In this document: positions 9,782 to 22,851 of the stretch, piece by piece
Layout of the letters: every line of letters begins with the position of its first letter
How positions within the stretch are numbered: the first letter of the stretch is position 1
NCBI GenBank assembly: GCA_002633005.1
Contig: NMRA01000166.1
Span: forward strand, 2,716-66,715
DNA from: Phoronis australis
Lineage: Eukaryota > Phoronida > Phoronidae
Reading direction: 5' to 3'
DNA: 64,000 nucleotides
Translations under genes and position numbers: made by a program
The notes under the pieces: generated by a model
The model's database searches: none
The model's input: only the letters and a program-made list of their open reading frames with translations
Told to the model about the DNA's origin: nothing

Positions 9782-12700
9782 CAGCATTTGTAGTTCACTA
9801 GACAATGAAGCATTTTTTCTCTTATACATGGCTATGAAGAAAATTGTATTTTTATTTTTGATTCAGGACTTTTGGTTTCTTCGTCATCAATGAGGAACTG
9901 GCAAGAGTATACTGTAGTGACGTGCTGACCTTTGACAAAGGTGCTGACTACAACAGAAGGCGCCTACCCCAACATATTTTGGCAATAAAAGGGTTATGTC
10001 ACAAATCATACTGCTTTATCCACTTTGCTTGGAGTCAAACAAATTACCGGTATATTATTTTCGCAGGCACCGTATTTTATGTGTCTAATGCATATATCCG
10101 TTTTGCCTACTACTTAGTACTCAGATAAATGTGATTTCTTTATGGTACTAATAAATAAAATTGATGACCAATACCATTTCTTAGTTTCATACTGAAAATC
10201 GGATGAGGATTTAAATGACTAATGAAACAGAATTAGTAAACTTGCTACAAACCAACATTCCATCAACAATAAAGTAACTTTTGATTTACAACATTTTCAG
10301 CATCAAACCTCCTATTAGTAAGTTTCTTTACCTAGGTGAGGATCGGTTTCGTGGCTTGTAACGAATTCACCTACAAAAAATGACATGCTGTTTCAAGCCA
10401 ACTTGATAAGCTGAGACTTGAGCTATAACAAACTGTCAGTTCTTACTTATTCCAGGAATCACCTGTATTTTGAGTAAGGATCGGGCCGAGAAAATAAATA
10501 GTTAAAATCAAGAGTTGGTTTATTTGAAGGAAGGCAGGTTTATGGCAGCTTTAACAACAATGACGTAATCACATTAACAAGGAGAATGGATGTTCAGTGC
10601 CAAAGTTTAACTTGCCCAACATCAAAGGCATTTCACACAACAGAAATGTAAATGCAAACAAGAGTTGCTACATGACATGTAATTAATCGAAATATGCTTG
10701 AAGTTATGGACTCATTTATTTTAATTACGTAATCAATTTACACTACCACGTGGATCAACAAAAGCAGATGATGCGAGTTGATAGACACAACAAGGGTGAA
10801 AAATAGCTCTGAATCCCTGCAAGATTACAATAGTGACATTTGTAAGAAGACATTCTGTTCAAAATTCATTTTGAGGCTTCTACACTGAAAACTCAGACCT
10901 GTATATATGAATATGAAACAGTGACATTGAATCGACAGATGGAATCATACAAAGACGAATTTTCAAAATAAGGTTTTTGGAAATCGTGATTACTCCCAAC
11001 ACTTAAATTATGCACAGAATTTCAACCAGCAGCTGGAGTTAGCTTGCAGTTATACTACAAGCGTAAGCCAGTTGGAAAGTTTAAAATGCAAATTAGTTAC
11101 ATTACAACTGTTCCTTGCTCAACTGGACATCCTCCAATTAAAGCACTGATACATTAGAATAAAAACATCACACTGATATGTTTGAAGTAGGGTTTACACA
11201 AACCTAATATAAATAACTCAAACGAAACACTGTTTCATGCATTTCAACGTGCATTTTCATGTTTTAATATGGCACAGCAGTGTCACCTGTTGCCAAAATA
11301 TAAACCACGCATCATCTGCGAAGTGCACTCATCGTTCAAAATATCTGACTAATATTTGTTGTCTGGTACGCTGCTTGGCTGTGATCATAAATTTAGACGT
11401 AGAAGTCTAGGTCCAAGTAGTTTTTTAGTAAAAGTCAGCTACAGGTGGTTATTTTGAAAACTCAGATGTAAACGCTTTGATCTATGTATTTTTGTAAAAA
11501 AATCAATGTGTTGGGGGTTGCTGGTGCACGGTGGTGGCGGTAATGAGTCGTCGGATTCACGGACACCCTGAAATATTGGGAACTCCATTTTGGACACCAT
11601 TATTTCGAAATCCTGGATGAGTCCCTGAATAGAAATTGAACGTGGAAACTTTAAATAATGTAAAGGAAACAGTGATATCTTTGGTTAGGATTGTGAGTTG
11701 AATAAAATGTGAAATGTCACTGCATGAGATATTAAAGAAATGAAATGGAAAAATACCTTAAGGTTTGTTCTGGTGATCTTTTTCTATGACCAGTATGGGA
11801 CTCTTCTAAAGACGTTTGTACAGGAGGTTCATTTAAACCACTCATTATGAAAGTACAGATGACGAAGGGGGTTTAAATACTACAATTTGACTCGTTTTAC
11901 CATGAAGTATTCACAAGACTTAAGAATGTACTTTCAGTCAATTTGTCACACCTTTACGCTCAAAACAACTTTGATTTTATTACCAGAAGGCAAAATTTGT
12001 AGCTGAGACAGCATCATTCTAAACTGACAGCGACTTAAGAGACTTATAACTGATGAAAATTCAGGCTTATATTAGAGCCCGTAGCCTAACCTCTGAATTT
12101 GATACACAACTTGAAAATTGAGCAAGTCCATGACATGAACAAACATAAAGATTTGCACTCCAATCACACGACTTGATTGCTAATTTTCTGAGGTTGTGGG
12201 TTCAAGTAATGTGCTTGGACCATGCATGCTGCAAGTAACCATTTTCTCCTAACCCGCTGCATAATCTAAGATGGAAATACAGAGAAAAGTGGCTATCAAT
12301 AATGAATAAGTTTGGCACACCTATTATTTCTTTTAAAACTTAATGGAATAAGAGAGATCAACTTACGGTGACATGGGCCCATGTAGGTGCTCAATATTCT
12401 AATAACTGGAAAAAGTAAAGCAAAACTAATTAGACGTTCTCAAGTATAGCCATCTTGACCTAGGCTTACCATCCACTGTACTCAGTACGACCAACACGGA
12501 CATGAGCTTTTTAATAAAGCTATTGGCATTGGCATGGCCAGTTGATGTCTCTAACACATCCTACAAACGTCTCGCCCTACCCCAGGACAATTTTTATACC
12601 AAACCCTTCACTGTTTTGCTAGCTGAAACCGATATAAAATCCTTTTCGTACTGACTTAACTCCGTTCTGAGCAGAGGGTCGACGTGAACTGCGAAGTTAA

Positions 12701-12949
12701 TTGAACTGTTTATACCGGCTTCGATAGATACGGATATGGAAGTAAACTGTAGCTGACGATGTTGTCATCAAAGTAATTCGACTGGTGATTATTCAAGCAA
12801 AATCTGAGTACCTATTATAGACGACGCTCCGCTGTTAAATCTACCTGTCTACTGCGAAGTTAACTGGCGATCCAGGACCGACGTTAACCTTCATACTGAC
12901 TGCATTTCCCCAAGAGGTTTTTTCGTCTATAACTCGGACCATAAGCCTT
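9782..12949 (+). other. Intronic stretch, nothing recognised
   Basis: This is A/T-rich intron DNA. I saw no splice-flanked coding similarity, tRNA boxes or clear terminal inverted repeats. Confidence 0.5.
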
Positions 12950-14560
12950 TAATGCCATGGAATTTGTCATTTTTGCAACTCCGCCGTTCTTGAACCGAAT
13001 CGCATCACAGTCACATCATTAGAAAGCCAATTATCAGTTCTTGATCATACAATGATTATACCGGAAGAAAAAGATATATAATGTTATCCATAAGTAATTA
13101 TCATTTCGCATATCTAACAGGCTTAAAATATTTTAATACGAAAAATAACATAGCGTAATGGTAAGAAAATGAACCAGAGAGGTAATATGAATTACTAGTT
13201 AAACCAGCAGAGAGATAATTTCAATTATTCAGAAGATTTCTACCCTATAGAAATAAAGATTTCATAATATGTATCCCTCACAGTTGCTGTAAACAATGAA
13301 ATCAGGCATTCATCCAAAATGATACGTCCTTATGTATTAATTGGACCTGTGGTTTCGTTTTATACGATTACATTCTGTAGTAAAAATGTAGTATCCAGTG
13401 ACATTGACGCAGCATGTTATAAACTAATTACTCTTACTACCCACACTGTATCTGAAGTTTGCAAATAAAGATTTTCAGCTAGATAAAAAATGGGCAGCAT
13501 CTTTGTCAATCGACAGACGTAACACCCAAAAGTGCAAGACGGCGTTTGCGGTTCAGTCGAATGGGAAATTATAGGTCCCGCAAACCCTGGAAACGTCCTG
13601 TTTTTCTTTTTAGTTGAATAGGAAAATAGGGCAACGTCCCGTGGAAAATTACAATAGCATATTGATAACGCCAATTTCGCCTGATGTGGCGGGATGGCGG
13701 GAAAAATCAAACGGTATAGGTAAATATCGCAGATAACAGTACTGCTCAGAAATCGGATTAACAAAAATGCATCTGGACAACAGGTTAACATTGCACAAAT
13801 GACTTATTATAGAAACAATTGAAAGTTATCAATAATTTATCCATGCATTCACAAACACACACACACAAACATTACGCAATTACGAATAGTTTTTCGGAAG
13901 ATACCTAAACATACCTGCTGCTAGGGCCTAAACTTTTCATTTACAGTTGCAGAACAAACACTCAGAAACCGAATAATACCTTATCCCGCAAAATACTGTA
14001 GCATGATTTCAACACCCAAAATGTTGAAAAATTCCTGGCATGTAGTTTGATAGGCTGTCGAAAGAGGTTCTAAGACTGGGGTTAAAAGATATTAGAGACT
14101 AGACTATTCCCGGCATGATCCTGCCACGGCCACAGGTTGGTGTGTATAAAGAATGACCGATGTAATTGTGGAACTTGTTAACTTTGTTGAGAAATCTCTG
14201 GTTGGCTGGAACCGTGCCTCAAGAGTCTCATTTAATGAACCAATGAAATTAGGCTTGACTCAGGGGTGGATCCAAGATTTTGAGTTATGGGGGCGGGGCA
14301 CAGTATTAGCTCCAATTTTGCCCGTCAGACATGCGCACCCCCGAACTGACAAATAGAAACTTGAAGAATTTTAGGGGGGCATTAGCCCCTTTCTAAACCC
14401 GCTACTGTGACTTGATAACTGCAACTCTCGGTCAAAACTTATTCGAGCTGACAGCCGGGAAGTCACAGTGTAAACTCTTGCGGCTAAGCTCGGGTTCTCA
14501 AGCTCAACGTATGAAGACTACATGTCACGACCAGGAGTTGTCTAGAGTTCTATGGTAGGA
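12950..14560 (+). repeat. Intronic duplicated block, copy B
   Basis: This is the shorter relative of 3440-6380, sharing the same ordered landmarks. The interval at about 13400-13890 is not shared and may be an insertion. A hAT-like MITE (14261-14406) interrupts it. Around 14430-14550 it matches 6250-6380 (CAAACTCTCGCGGCT versus TAAACTCTTGCGGCT). Confidence 0.6.
14261..14406. mobile_element. hAT-like MITE
   Basis: Left end CAGGGGTGGATCCAAGATTT and right end CTAAACCCGCTACTG form the terminal repeats of the CAG(T/G)GGCGGAT family seen repeatedly here. The paralogous site in block A (about 6211-6236, TTAGGCTTGATTTGATAACT) has no insertion, so TTAGGCTTGA|TTGATAACT approximates the empty site. Confidence 0.65.
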
Positions 14561-14812
14561 CGTTGATTGAGAGTTCATGGGTACTGTCCAGAACTGCATA
14601 GATTATCGGTTATAATTACCAGATTGTCAGCTTTTCAAAGCGAATGTGGCAATTTAGGCGTAAGACCAAATTTCTTTCTTACGTCTGGTAAAGCCACTTT
14701 CATGTAACAGACACCTGGAAGGCGTTTTCTGGACGTGAAGCGATAGTGTTGCTTGACAACGCTAAATTTGATCCCTTTGCAAATCATTGGATTCAACCTG
14801 AAAATTTAATTA

Positions 14813-14816
14813 TATT

Positions 14817-14847
<31 letters not shown>

Positions 14848-14980
14848 TAATAATAATTGTTATTATTATAATAATAATGATAATAATAATAATAATAATA
14901 ATAATTGTTATAATAATAATAATAATAATAATTGTTATTATAATAATAATAATAATTATTATTATTATTATATATTATTT
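14813..14980. repeat. Self-complementary TAA/TTA microsatellite
   Basis: About 165 bp of (TAA)n with scattered TTG and TGA interruptions, switching to (TTA)n at the right end. The array can therefore fold on itself. The poly-isoleucine, tyrosine and asparagine open frames on both strands are artefacts. Confidence 0.95.
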
Positions 14981-15375
14981 CTGCGCTCGTCGTAGTATGT
15001 CGTTGTTTCAGTTCCAAACAAGTGGACCCTTTCTTCTCTTTGAATACTGAGTTTTGGCACGCACCTTATGCACTGTTGCTGGCAATCTGTGTATTTTACA
15101 GTCAAAAAAGCTTGAGAGCACGAAGTCAATGTGATTTTAGAATGTCTTTCGGAGTGAATCTCCTGTGCTAGCCGTCAGCAAAAACAGAATCGTTACATTT
15201 TCGTGTGGTTACGTGCAATTTTCAAATGTTTTAGAAATATTTTCGATAAACTTACAAGTTCTTTTTATTATTGAAATAAAAAAAACTCTTTCCAAATACC
15301 GTAAATGCCAATATCAAGAGCCCAGAATCTTGTAATGAGCCTGTTACCACCAACGTACTGCCAAATGGAATCTGG

Positions 15376-15431
15376 GAGAATTTTAGGGGGGCATGGCCCC
15401 CTTGCCCCCCCCCCCCTTAAATCCGCTACTG
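15376..15431. mobile_element. hAT-like MITE right end
   Basis: The sequence GAGAATTTTAGGGGGGCATG, then a C run and TTAAATCCGCTACTG, matches the right end of the element at 14261-14406. I could not find its own left end; it may be truncated or belong to a longer element. Confidence 0.45.
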
Positions 15432-15504
15432 GTTGGCGCTAGTAACAGCGTGAATAAGTTCTTTGTCGAAACACGGTCAAACTGAAAAAATGTTAAAAAT
15501 ATGA

Positions 15505-15810
<306 letters not shown>

Positions 15811-16364
15811 TAAAATGCATGTATTAGTGACACGTTGAACTTTATTTTAGCAAATGATTGTGTTCCCTATATGCCACTGAAGCTGAGTTGAAATGCTTTG
15901 TTTCTAAATCTAAATATGTGAGATAACTTAAAATCTGCCGTCAACATACATGTACATGCAATTGTTGATTTTATTGTTGAAAACCAGTCTCAGTAAGAAA
16001 GATGAGATTTCCGTTATAATGAATCGTAATTCTATCGGAAATGTTGGTGCTCGCGTTATCGTGGTACTGAATGTTGTAACTTTAAATACAGTTTAAACGC
16101 CGCCATACTGTTAATTCTTGCCGACGTTGATAGCATGCAATCTCATGACTACTGAGGATTCAGGAAGAAAAACTATATCAATGGCCTTTGAATAAGAATC
16201 TCCCACCTAATTCAAACACGGGTCGTTGACTGCGTATCTGGAATATAAATCGCGTGTTCTTAAAACTTGAACTATTGACCCCAGAAGACACGTCTCGTGC
16301 CAGAGGACGCGATTCACGAGGTTTTGGAAGCAAAGCTTTTGTTCGATTGGACTCGCCGCTTATA

Positions 16365-19175
16365 CACCCCGGCCAACCCGCGATCGAGAACCGACGCCCT
16401 GAAGGCGATCGAGAACGCGACCTTGCACCAAAAATGGCAGACGACAGTCACGTACCCGGTGAGTTTAAGTGTCATTTTCTGGTTAAATGGAGGCCACTTT
16501 GGTACGAATGTCCACACAGAAAAGCGTCAGGGTGTAACCTTTGTTGTGGATCTGAAATAATACTTGGCTTTTGCTTGTTTTTTAAAATATAGAGCTCAGA
16601 AAGCAATGGCTTTCGGTAAAATGCCTTGCGCCTCGTAGAATCGACAATTTCTACCTGTTATTGGCAATTCCAGAGTTCTTAAGAAGAGACGTGTGACGTT
16701 TATAGTTTAATCGTCCCTGGTGACACCTTTGTTAGTTATGATTTGTGAAACAATTTGAGATATTTACCAATACAAGCAGGTCCTTGTGTGAGACGGCGAT
16801 AGGGAACGATGTCGTTAATTCCCTATGGCGATTGTGAACGTAAGAAAGGCGATCGTGAACGTACATTTTTTCTCTGCATTGGCCTGAATAGTCGTTCAAG
16901 TTACGGTATTATGTCAATAATTTTAGAATACGGAGCCTGAATTAGTTGATGGTTTAATTATTAATTACACTTCATCATTATTTCTAAGTGAGATTTAGTC
17001 TAACAAACATAACTGAATGCGTTTGATTTTTTTCAGTTGAACTCATAGTGTAGCCACACGATGAGTCCTTCAGGGTGTAAACGTCCACGCCTTCAAAAAA
17101 GAGTAGTACAACTGCTGCATGTCACAACAGAGTGTGTGTGTGTTGTGGTGCCTCGTTCAGGAACTTAGAAATCGACTTAGTGTGACCGCATGGCAATAAA
17201 ATACAGTGACACTACAACAAAGCAAGACCTTTACCAGCCCTGTGATTGACGCGTTGCATGCGTTAAGAGTTTTTTACCAATATAGTAAAACACAGCACGA
17301 AGCATCGTGCTCAGGAACCAAGTCGATTCAGTGTCCTATCTGTGATCAACGTTTCACGGAAAGAGTAAGCCTGATGCGACACTGCGTCACAGCACCAGGA
17401 CACTCCTTTTTGTGGTGAATGTGGCATGTCATGCAAACAGTATGTCTCCTTCTACAGGCATAGGAAGCAGAAACGTAATGAATGAAATCATTAAGTCCAG
17501 TGCTGAAGGTTATTAAGTCACTATAGTTTATTCAGATTTACAAAGTCTGTGGTTGGTAGTTGTCTGATGTGATAGTATTTTGACGTTTTGTTTTGAACCT
17601 TTTTTCCTCAAGTTTCTTTCTATATTCGTGTTATTTCAAAAGGATTTTTAACAGAACCAGTACATGTACATTTTTGTAGTGTTTAGGTAGATTTAAATGG
17701 CCATATTAAGTGTCAGTGGGCAATACTTACATACAATTGTTCTGACCAATGAGTATTTTGAATGAAAATATATGTCTATGATTATTGTAGAAAATGCTTT
17801 CATGTTCTAGTTGATTTCCTGTGAGAGACTGTTATACTATCAAACGTTGTCTATGATTCAGTGATGATTTAGTCATTCCAAAAGTAATTCGTTGGAAATG
17901 TTCAACGGATTTGTTTTGTTGATTTCCCTATAAATAAATTAATATATTTTTGTAAGACCAATTTTGAGGTATGTGTTTTAAAAGATTAATATAGAAATGC
18001 TATAATATTGTATCGATGTTATCAGTAAAACATCAAGTAAAATCCCACCCGTTTTTTCAGCACACCAGTTTACACAACTTCTGGTCAATTTTTTTATCCC
18101 AGACGTTTATGAGTGAGAATCTTTGAATCATCTCGTGAAGTGTTGCCGCACTCCCCTCTCTCCCCATGGGCAAGCTCATCGTCATTCTTTGACTTCACTG
18201 GCTATTTGTTTTTTTTTTTTGCTTTTGCCGTCACAATTTTACAAGAAGATTCTACACTCGCTTTCATCTCGGTGCTGCAACAATTTGTTTACCCCTGGCT
18301 GACAGGCCGCATGGAAAAACTTCTGGGTGAGTCTTCAGTTTAGAAACCCTTGTTCTCAGTGGTTTGGTCTAAAAGTAGATGCCTGGCCTGTACTTTTCAA
18401 AACCCTGATCAGGTGTACCTTCACGTCGTGGGTAACATGTTCGTTGAAGCTCGCCAGTGAACTTGTTTCCTGTAATGAGAATAAATTCGTTTGTGAAACT
18501 AAACTTGAATTATGCTTGATGTACATGTAGTGCTCATGGCAATTTAATGGAAATATGCTATGTTGTTGTTCAGTTTCGATACGAAAGTAACGCAGTAACG
18601 ACATAAAATGTGATTAAATCATTGCACCACACTTATTTTGGAACCTTTTTCACGTTTTATAAGTAAAAAGTTCATTACTGTTCGACACATCACAATGCGT
18701 TCCCGATCGCATAAACAAACACAAATTTGCGTTCCCGATCGCTTATCGTTGCGTTCTCGATCGCATCTTTCAACAGAAAATCGTCGAAAAATCAGAGATT
18801 CTGATGAAACTGCAAAAAAACAGGCGTTGCGTTATATTTTCACTCCTCATTTCTTCATAACTCCATGGTCAATTTATTGATTTAGTGCCAAAAATAACGG
18901 CAATTTGCCAAAATGACATTCAAATCACCTTCGGCTTAAGCGATGCCTCTGTCAACGTAACTTTTCTCTTATAATTGGGAGAGACACTAGCCCAAACCTC
19001 TACGTGCCCTTCCTAAATGTGTTACGCCTTGAAGTCATGTCTCTGTTTTCACATTGGAAGTAAAAATGAAACGAAAATTCATCAAATTTACTCACCTTGC
19101 CTGGCTTCTCTTCTCGCGCCAAATTTCGTTCTCGATCGCCTTCCGGTCGTTCTCGATCGCGGGTTGGCCGGGGTG
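16365..19175. mobile_element. 2.81-kb DNA transposon with GCGATCGAGAACG motif arrays
   Basis: The ends are inverted repeats beginning CACCCCGGCCAACCCGCGAT, and TTATA lies directly outside both ends (16360-16364 and 19176-19180), a 5-bp target duplication. Copies of GCGATCG(A/T)GAACG or close variants occur inside the left end (near 16381, 16407, 16797, 16826, 16849). Inverted copies lie inside the right end (near 18703, 18728, 18750, 19130, 19149), arranged like transposase-binding sites. The interior has a broken C2H2 zinc-finger gene rather than an obvious transposase. CAC-starting ends and 5-bp duplications recall the Transib/CMC groups, but I cannot assign it. Confidence 0.75.
17062..17486 (+). 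pseudogene. Broken C2H2 zinc-finger gene fragment
   Basis: Three zinc-finger pieces lie in different frames on the + strand. The first is CVCCGASFRNLEIDLV, ending in a stop near 17180. The second is IQCPICDQRFTERVSLMRH, a canonical C-x2-C...F...L..H start (about 17332-17385). The third, CGECGMSCKQYVSFYRH, begins about 30 bp further on in another frame and ends RKQKRNE-stop near 17486. At least two frameshifts separate them. The fragment lies entirely inside the 16365-19175 element and is probably carried by it. Confidence 0.6.
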
Positions 19176-20068
19176 TTATAGTTTTTTCGCTGTCATGCTG
19201 TCACCGCGCTGACAGCTTGGAATCTTATGAACACTGGGGATTCAGGAAGGAAGACTGAATCACAATTCACGAGGATGTGCTGCTCTGCGTTAACTTAGTT
19301 GGAGTCCTGCTTCATCTCAAGATCGCGTATGGAAATGAATAGTTATTAAGGCAATTGGGTGAATTTTTTGTTCATTGTAAAGAACTTTTCTAATAATTGG
19401 CTTTACGATCACCCATTTTCTCCTTTACCGGAACTTGTGTCACAGAATAGGAGGACTATGCGAATGGTTAATTAATTTTTGGTTCGGTGAATAAAATCAC
19501 CAATAGTTGAAATGAGTTTGGTTAAAATTTACATTGTTTTATTAACATGTAATTTGCTTTAGTGTAGTGCAAATTTTATCAACGTGAACGTGATTATTTG
19601 AGTGAACTTGCCACGTTCCTTGATGTATTCCAAGTTAACGTGTGTGATTAAGCAGGATTCCAAGTTCAGACACAGCAGTGCAACCAGTGCCATTCGCTAT
19701 TGCGTATAATCGTTTCAAACTCTTCAAATGAACAGCAGAAACAAGACAACGTCAAATGGATGTTAGTCGAAATAAGCGATTCAGTTCTGGAGCTATTTGA
19801 TTTATAAATTAAAATCCGACGTTCTCTTATGGGTCTGGCGTCCGTTTTACGTCCTTGGACGTCATATGTGTGCTTTTTTCAGCGGAAATTGGAAATGTTT
19901 GTATGGAATGTTTTGCTTATCTAGGTAAAAATGAATTTTATTGCTGAAAATGGCTAACAAGTGCTTTACCATTCGGTAGTCAGTATTTGAAAGGTGTCAT
20001 TGTAATGAAAAATGAAATTTATTAACATTCAGACGTTTTGGAGAGAATTTTGAAACTTTGCATTTCAG

Positions 20069-20124
20069 GTTTGGATTCGCTATCTGCAAGGGGACTGCTG
20101 AAGAAAGAGTACGAACGTATATAA
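20069..20124 (+). CDS. GH9 endoglucanase terminal exon
   Basis: After a CATTTCAG acceptor, two bases complete the glycine codon split from the previous exon. The exon then reads LDSLSARGLLKKEYERI and stops at TAA (20122-20124). The junction VAGLDSL matches the usual GH9 C-terminal end (A-G-F-x-S-A-V-A-G-L...), so no carbohydrate-binding module follows. The four visible exons total 558 nt, or 185 codons plus stop. Confidence 0.85.
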
Positions 20125-20380
20125 TTTTCAATTTTGCGACATGACCAAGGTTCACAAATCAATGAAAATCGTGCTGTTGAAAGTGTGCCACCATACATGT
20201 ATGTGTTTGTACTGCTGTAATCTACTTAAACCTTTCAGCGAAACGGCTTTAATTACAATAACTTCATCAGGGTTCTGTTTATGGACCACTCAGTTGGCTT
20301 CTGCATAAAAATCATCCTACATGTCTGTTTCACATCATCAGACCTAGGCTGAAAGAAAAATATGTGCACAACTCGAAACC

Positions 20381-20649
20381 ATTAAAGACAGGTATCCATA
20401 GGCTGCTCCGAAGCACACTAAAATCCAAAGTTAAAAGATAAAAATCGACTTTTGGATACAAATCTTACGACTGAGAAACAGGCTCTTGTGCTACTGTGTT
20501 TACTTGGAAATGTACAATATACATGTACGTTTGAACCATTAAATGCCGTTTGTCCCATTAAATGTGTTGTAATTTGTTATTTATACAGTGTCACCCATCT
20601 GTACTTTAAAACTTGCCATATTGTTACTGATTTAGTCGTCGTGAATAAA
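20381..20649 (+). terminator. Candidate GH9 polyadenylation signals
   Basis: ATTAAA lies at 20381-20386, about 257 bp after the stop codon, and AATAAA lies at 20644-20649. Either could direct 3' end formation. No transcript evidence is available. Confidence 0.35.
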
Positions 20650-21749
20650 ATATATACACACAAAAGACAGTGCAAATGAAGTTTGGTAAAATTGAACGTT
20701 CCCGGGTTCGTTCGTCTGCGATGATATGGCATGGGTGAACTGTGTTCTCTATCACATACTGCACTGACGTTTTCAGTAACAGCGTTCTTTTCTCCTAAAT
20801 CCACTTCTTTTCTCACAACCTGTAGCTTGTTTCTCGTTCAACCTCAATTTAGCTCTTAGTCAGCCTACGCTTAATCTTAGTCATCAATGATACCGATTTT
20901 ATTGACAGTTTGACATTCGCCATCCATGCTCAATATATATTGTGCTGTATTTAGTTTGTGCCAAACTGCGATGGATCTTGCTCTAGCCTTGAACGAAAAA
21001 CGCCTTAAAAGAATAAACAAAAGCGACAAATGAGTTCAAGAATTGCGAGACAATGATGTGCTAACACTTGGTGAACAAACAACCGGAATTTACAATTCAA
21101 ACTCTTGCGGCCAGTCCCGTGAAGGGGTCACAAGAATGCATGGGTCACCTCTGGGAGGTGGCATTCCAGTTCTACAGGCCTACAGTGTGTTAATAACCAG
21201 CCGGCCATAACTCGATAAGGGTTATAAATGAAGTTTGCTAGTAAAGTCATGCTAGAAGCAAACAACACTAATAGGCGATGAGTTTTGTAGGGCTTCTACA
21301 AAATACTTTTGTGAGTAATTTAGGGGGCAATTTTATTTTGGTGTTTTTAATTCATTTACCAGTGTTTTCAAAATCTAAAAACTTCCTGCATATAAAGTTC
21401 CACATTTTAAAGAAATTTGAGCTTGAAGTTACTATTAGTTACCAAAGAGCTTAATGAATTTATATTTGTAAAAACAGCACTTTTCCTCCTTTTTGTAAGA
21501 CAAGTAGTCAGGTCTCATCCATATCATTGAATTCAACAATAATACACCCTCATTAAATGTTCACTTAAGTAGAGGAGTTGCAAACATTAAAATTTAAAAA
21601 TACAATGTGACAACTAGCGGCAGAAAAATGAACTAAGTCTGGATGTAACAAGGAGATTATTCCCGCATTGTCTGACAAAGTAACACAGTACACTTAAGGT
21701 AATCAACATTTGACAGAATAGGCAAGGGTTAGTCTTCTATAGCAGGACA
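20650..21749. other. Intergenic stretch with one dispersed repeat
   Basis: Around 21050-21190 the sequence resembles 6240-6370 and 14430-14550 (CAAACTCTTGCGGC, then GGCATTCCAGTTCTA). No credible coding region was seen. Confidence 0.4.
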
Positions 21750-22360
21750 CGTTAATAAGCCAGTGAGGCAAAGCAGCTGTTTTTCCTGCACAAACGCTTG
21801 TCACACCTCCAGGGCTGAGTTGCATAAAGCTTCAAAAGATATCCGCTGGATAAGTTTGATTGTTGCATGACGTCATGTGCATTGTTCAACAATAACAACG
21901 TGTCGCGTGCTAATGCGACGTCATTGTTGCTATACGGCGTATAACTTTTATGCAACTGGGCCTATTTATTTCATCAGTCCATCAGCTTCAGCCAGAATGC
22001 TTCTGTAAGCTTATTCAGGCTCTAGTTATCACAATTTAGTTCTGTTTCATAAACCTTGAATTATACAGGCATCTCACTCCTGGGAAGCTGCCACATTGAA
22101 GCTATTCAGCACAATAGTACTTCTGGCTCTCGAGTGGTTGGTCAATTTAATAGTAAAGCGCCACCAAGTGGCAGAAATATGCATAACATGTCTTGCAACA
22201 AAAACACCTTTTTAAAATAAAATGTGAAAGTGTAAACTTGTGAATTTTTTGAAATTTGAATTCTACATGTAGGTGTATTAGCGGTCACTTAGTGAAAATT
22301 AGGTAACCCCCCAAACGTACTCACAACAATGAATGCTGTGAGCTACGGCCCACCGCCTAT
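21750..22360 (+). repeat. Dispersed repeat, copy 1
   Basis: This aligns in the same orientation with about 42170-42630. Shared segments include AAACCTTGAATTATA, GGTCAATT.AATAG.AAAGCGCCA, AAGTGGCAG and CAACAAAAACACCTTTTT. It shows no coding capacity and no terminal inverted repeats that I could define. Confidence 0.65.
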
Positions 22361-22614
22361 TTCCATAATCACCCAAAACTATCACTGATCAATGTTTGGA
22401 GAATTGCCAAGCTCAAAATTGCGAATTTTCAAAGTTATTAACGTTTTAAAGGAGAATGCCACCCGACTTAATCAACCTTTTTTGCCGTCTTAATCGGTCT
22501 ATATCCACATCGCCTCGCATACGGTCGACCTTACCTTGCCAAGAGGTGTCGCGTTAACCTGTGAGGAAGGTGAGAAACGACGCTAGCGACGTCAGTGGTT
22601 CATATGCGGAGTGA

Positions 22615-22830
22615 ATGCCGCTATGTTCCGGTTCCCGTTTGTCTGAACTAAACAGCTGCGAGGAAAGCGGGCATATCATTTTTTTACTTCCTCGAGAGTC
22701 CGAAATGCTTAGGAAGTGGCTCATGGTAGTGAAGAATGCAATGTATGCTGTAAATAGCAAGTATGAGGCCGTGAAACATCTCCGTGTCTGTGGCCTGCAG
22801 ACGTAGACAGTGCCTGACGAATGCCGGCTT
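22615..22830 (+). pseudogene. Decayed THAP zinc-finger domain
   Basis: Translation from ATG 22615 gives MPLCSGSRLS, then GHIIFLLPRESEMLRKWLMV and KHLRVCG before a stop at 22804-22806. THAP domains follow the order M-P-x-C...FP.....L.K.W......CS.HF. The initial Cys, the L-R-K-W segment and the late R-V-C are recognisable. The second Cys, the FP motif and the final His are degraded. It lies 165 bp inside the left end of the TTAA element. Confidence 0.5.
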
Positions 22831-22851
22831 ACCAAATAACTCCATACGTAC

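Noticed and set aside
14793-15050. Poly-Ile, poly-Tyr and poly-Asn frames
   Set aside because: They are translations of the TAA/TTA microsatellite.
16254-16592. 112-codon + strand frame with Arg/Glu-rich end
   Set aside because: Its basic, repetitive composition comes from the GCGATCGAGAACG motifs at the end of the 16365 transposon.
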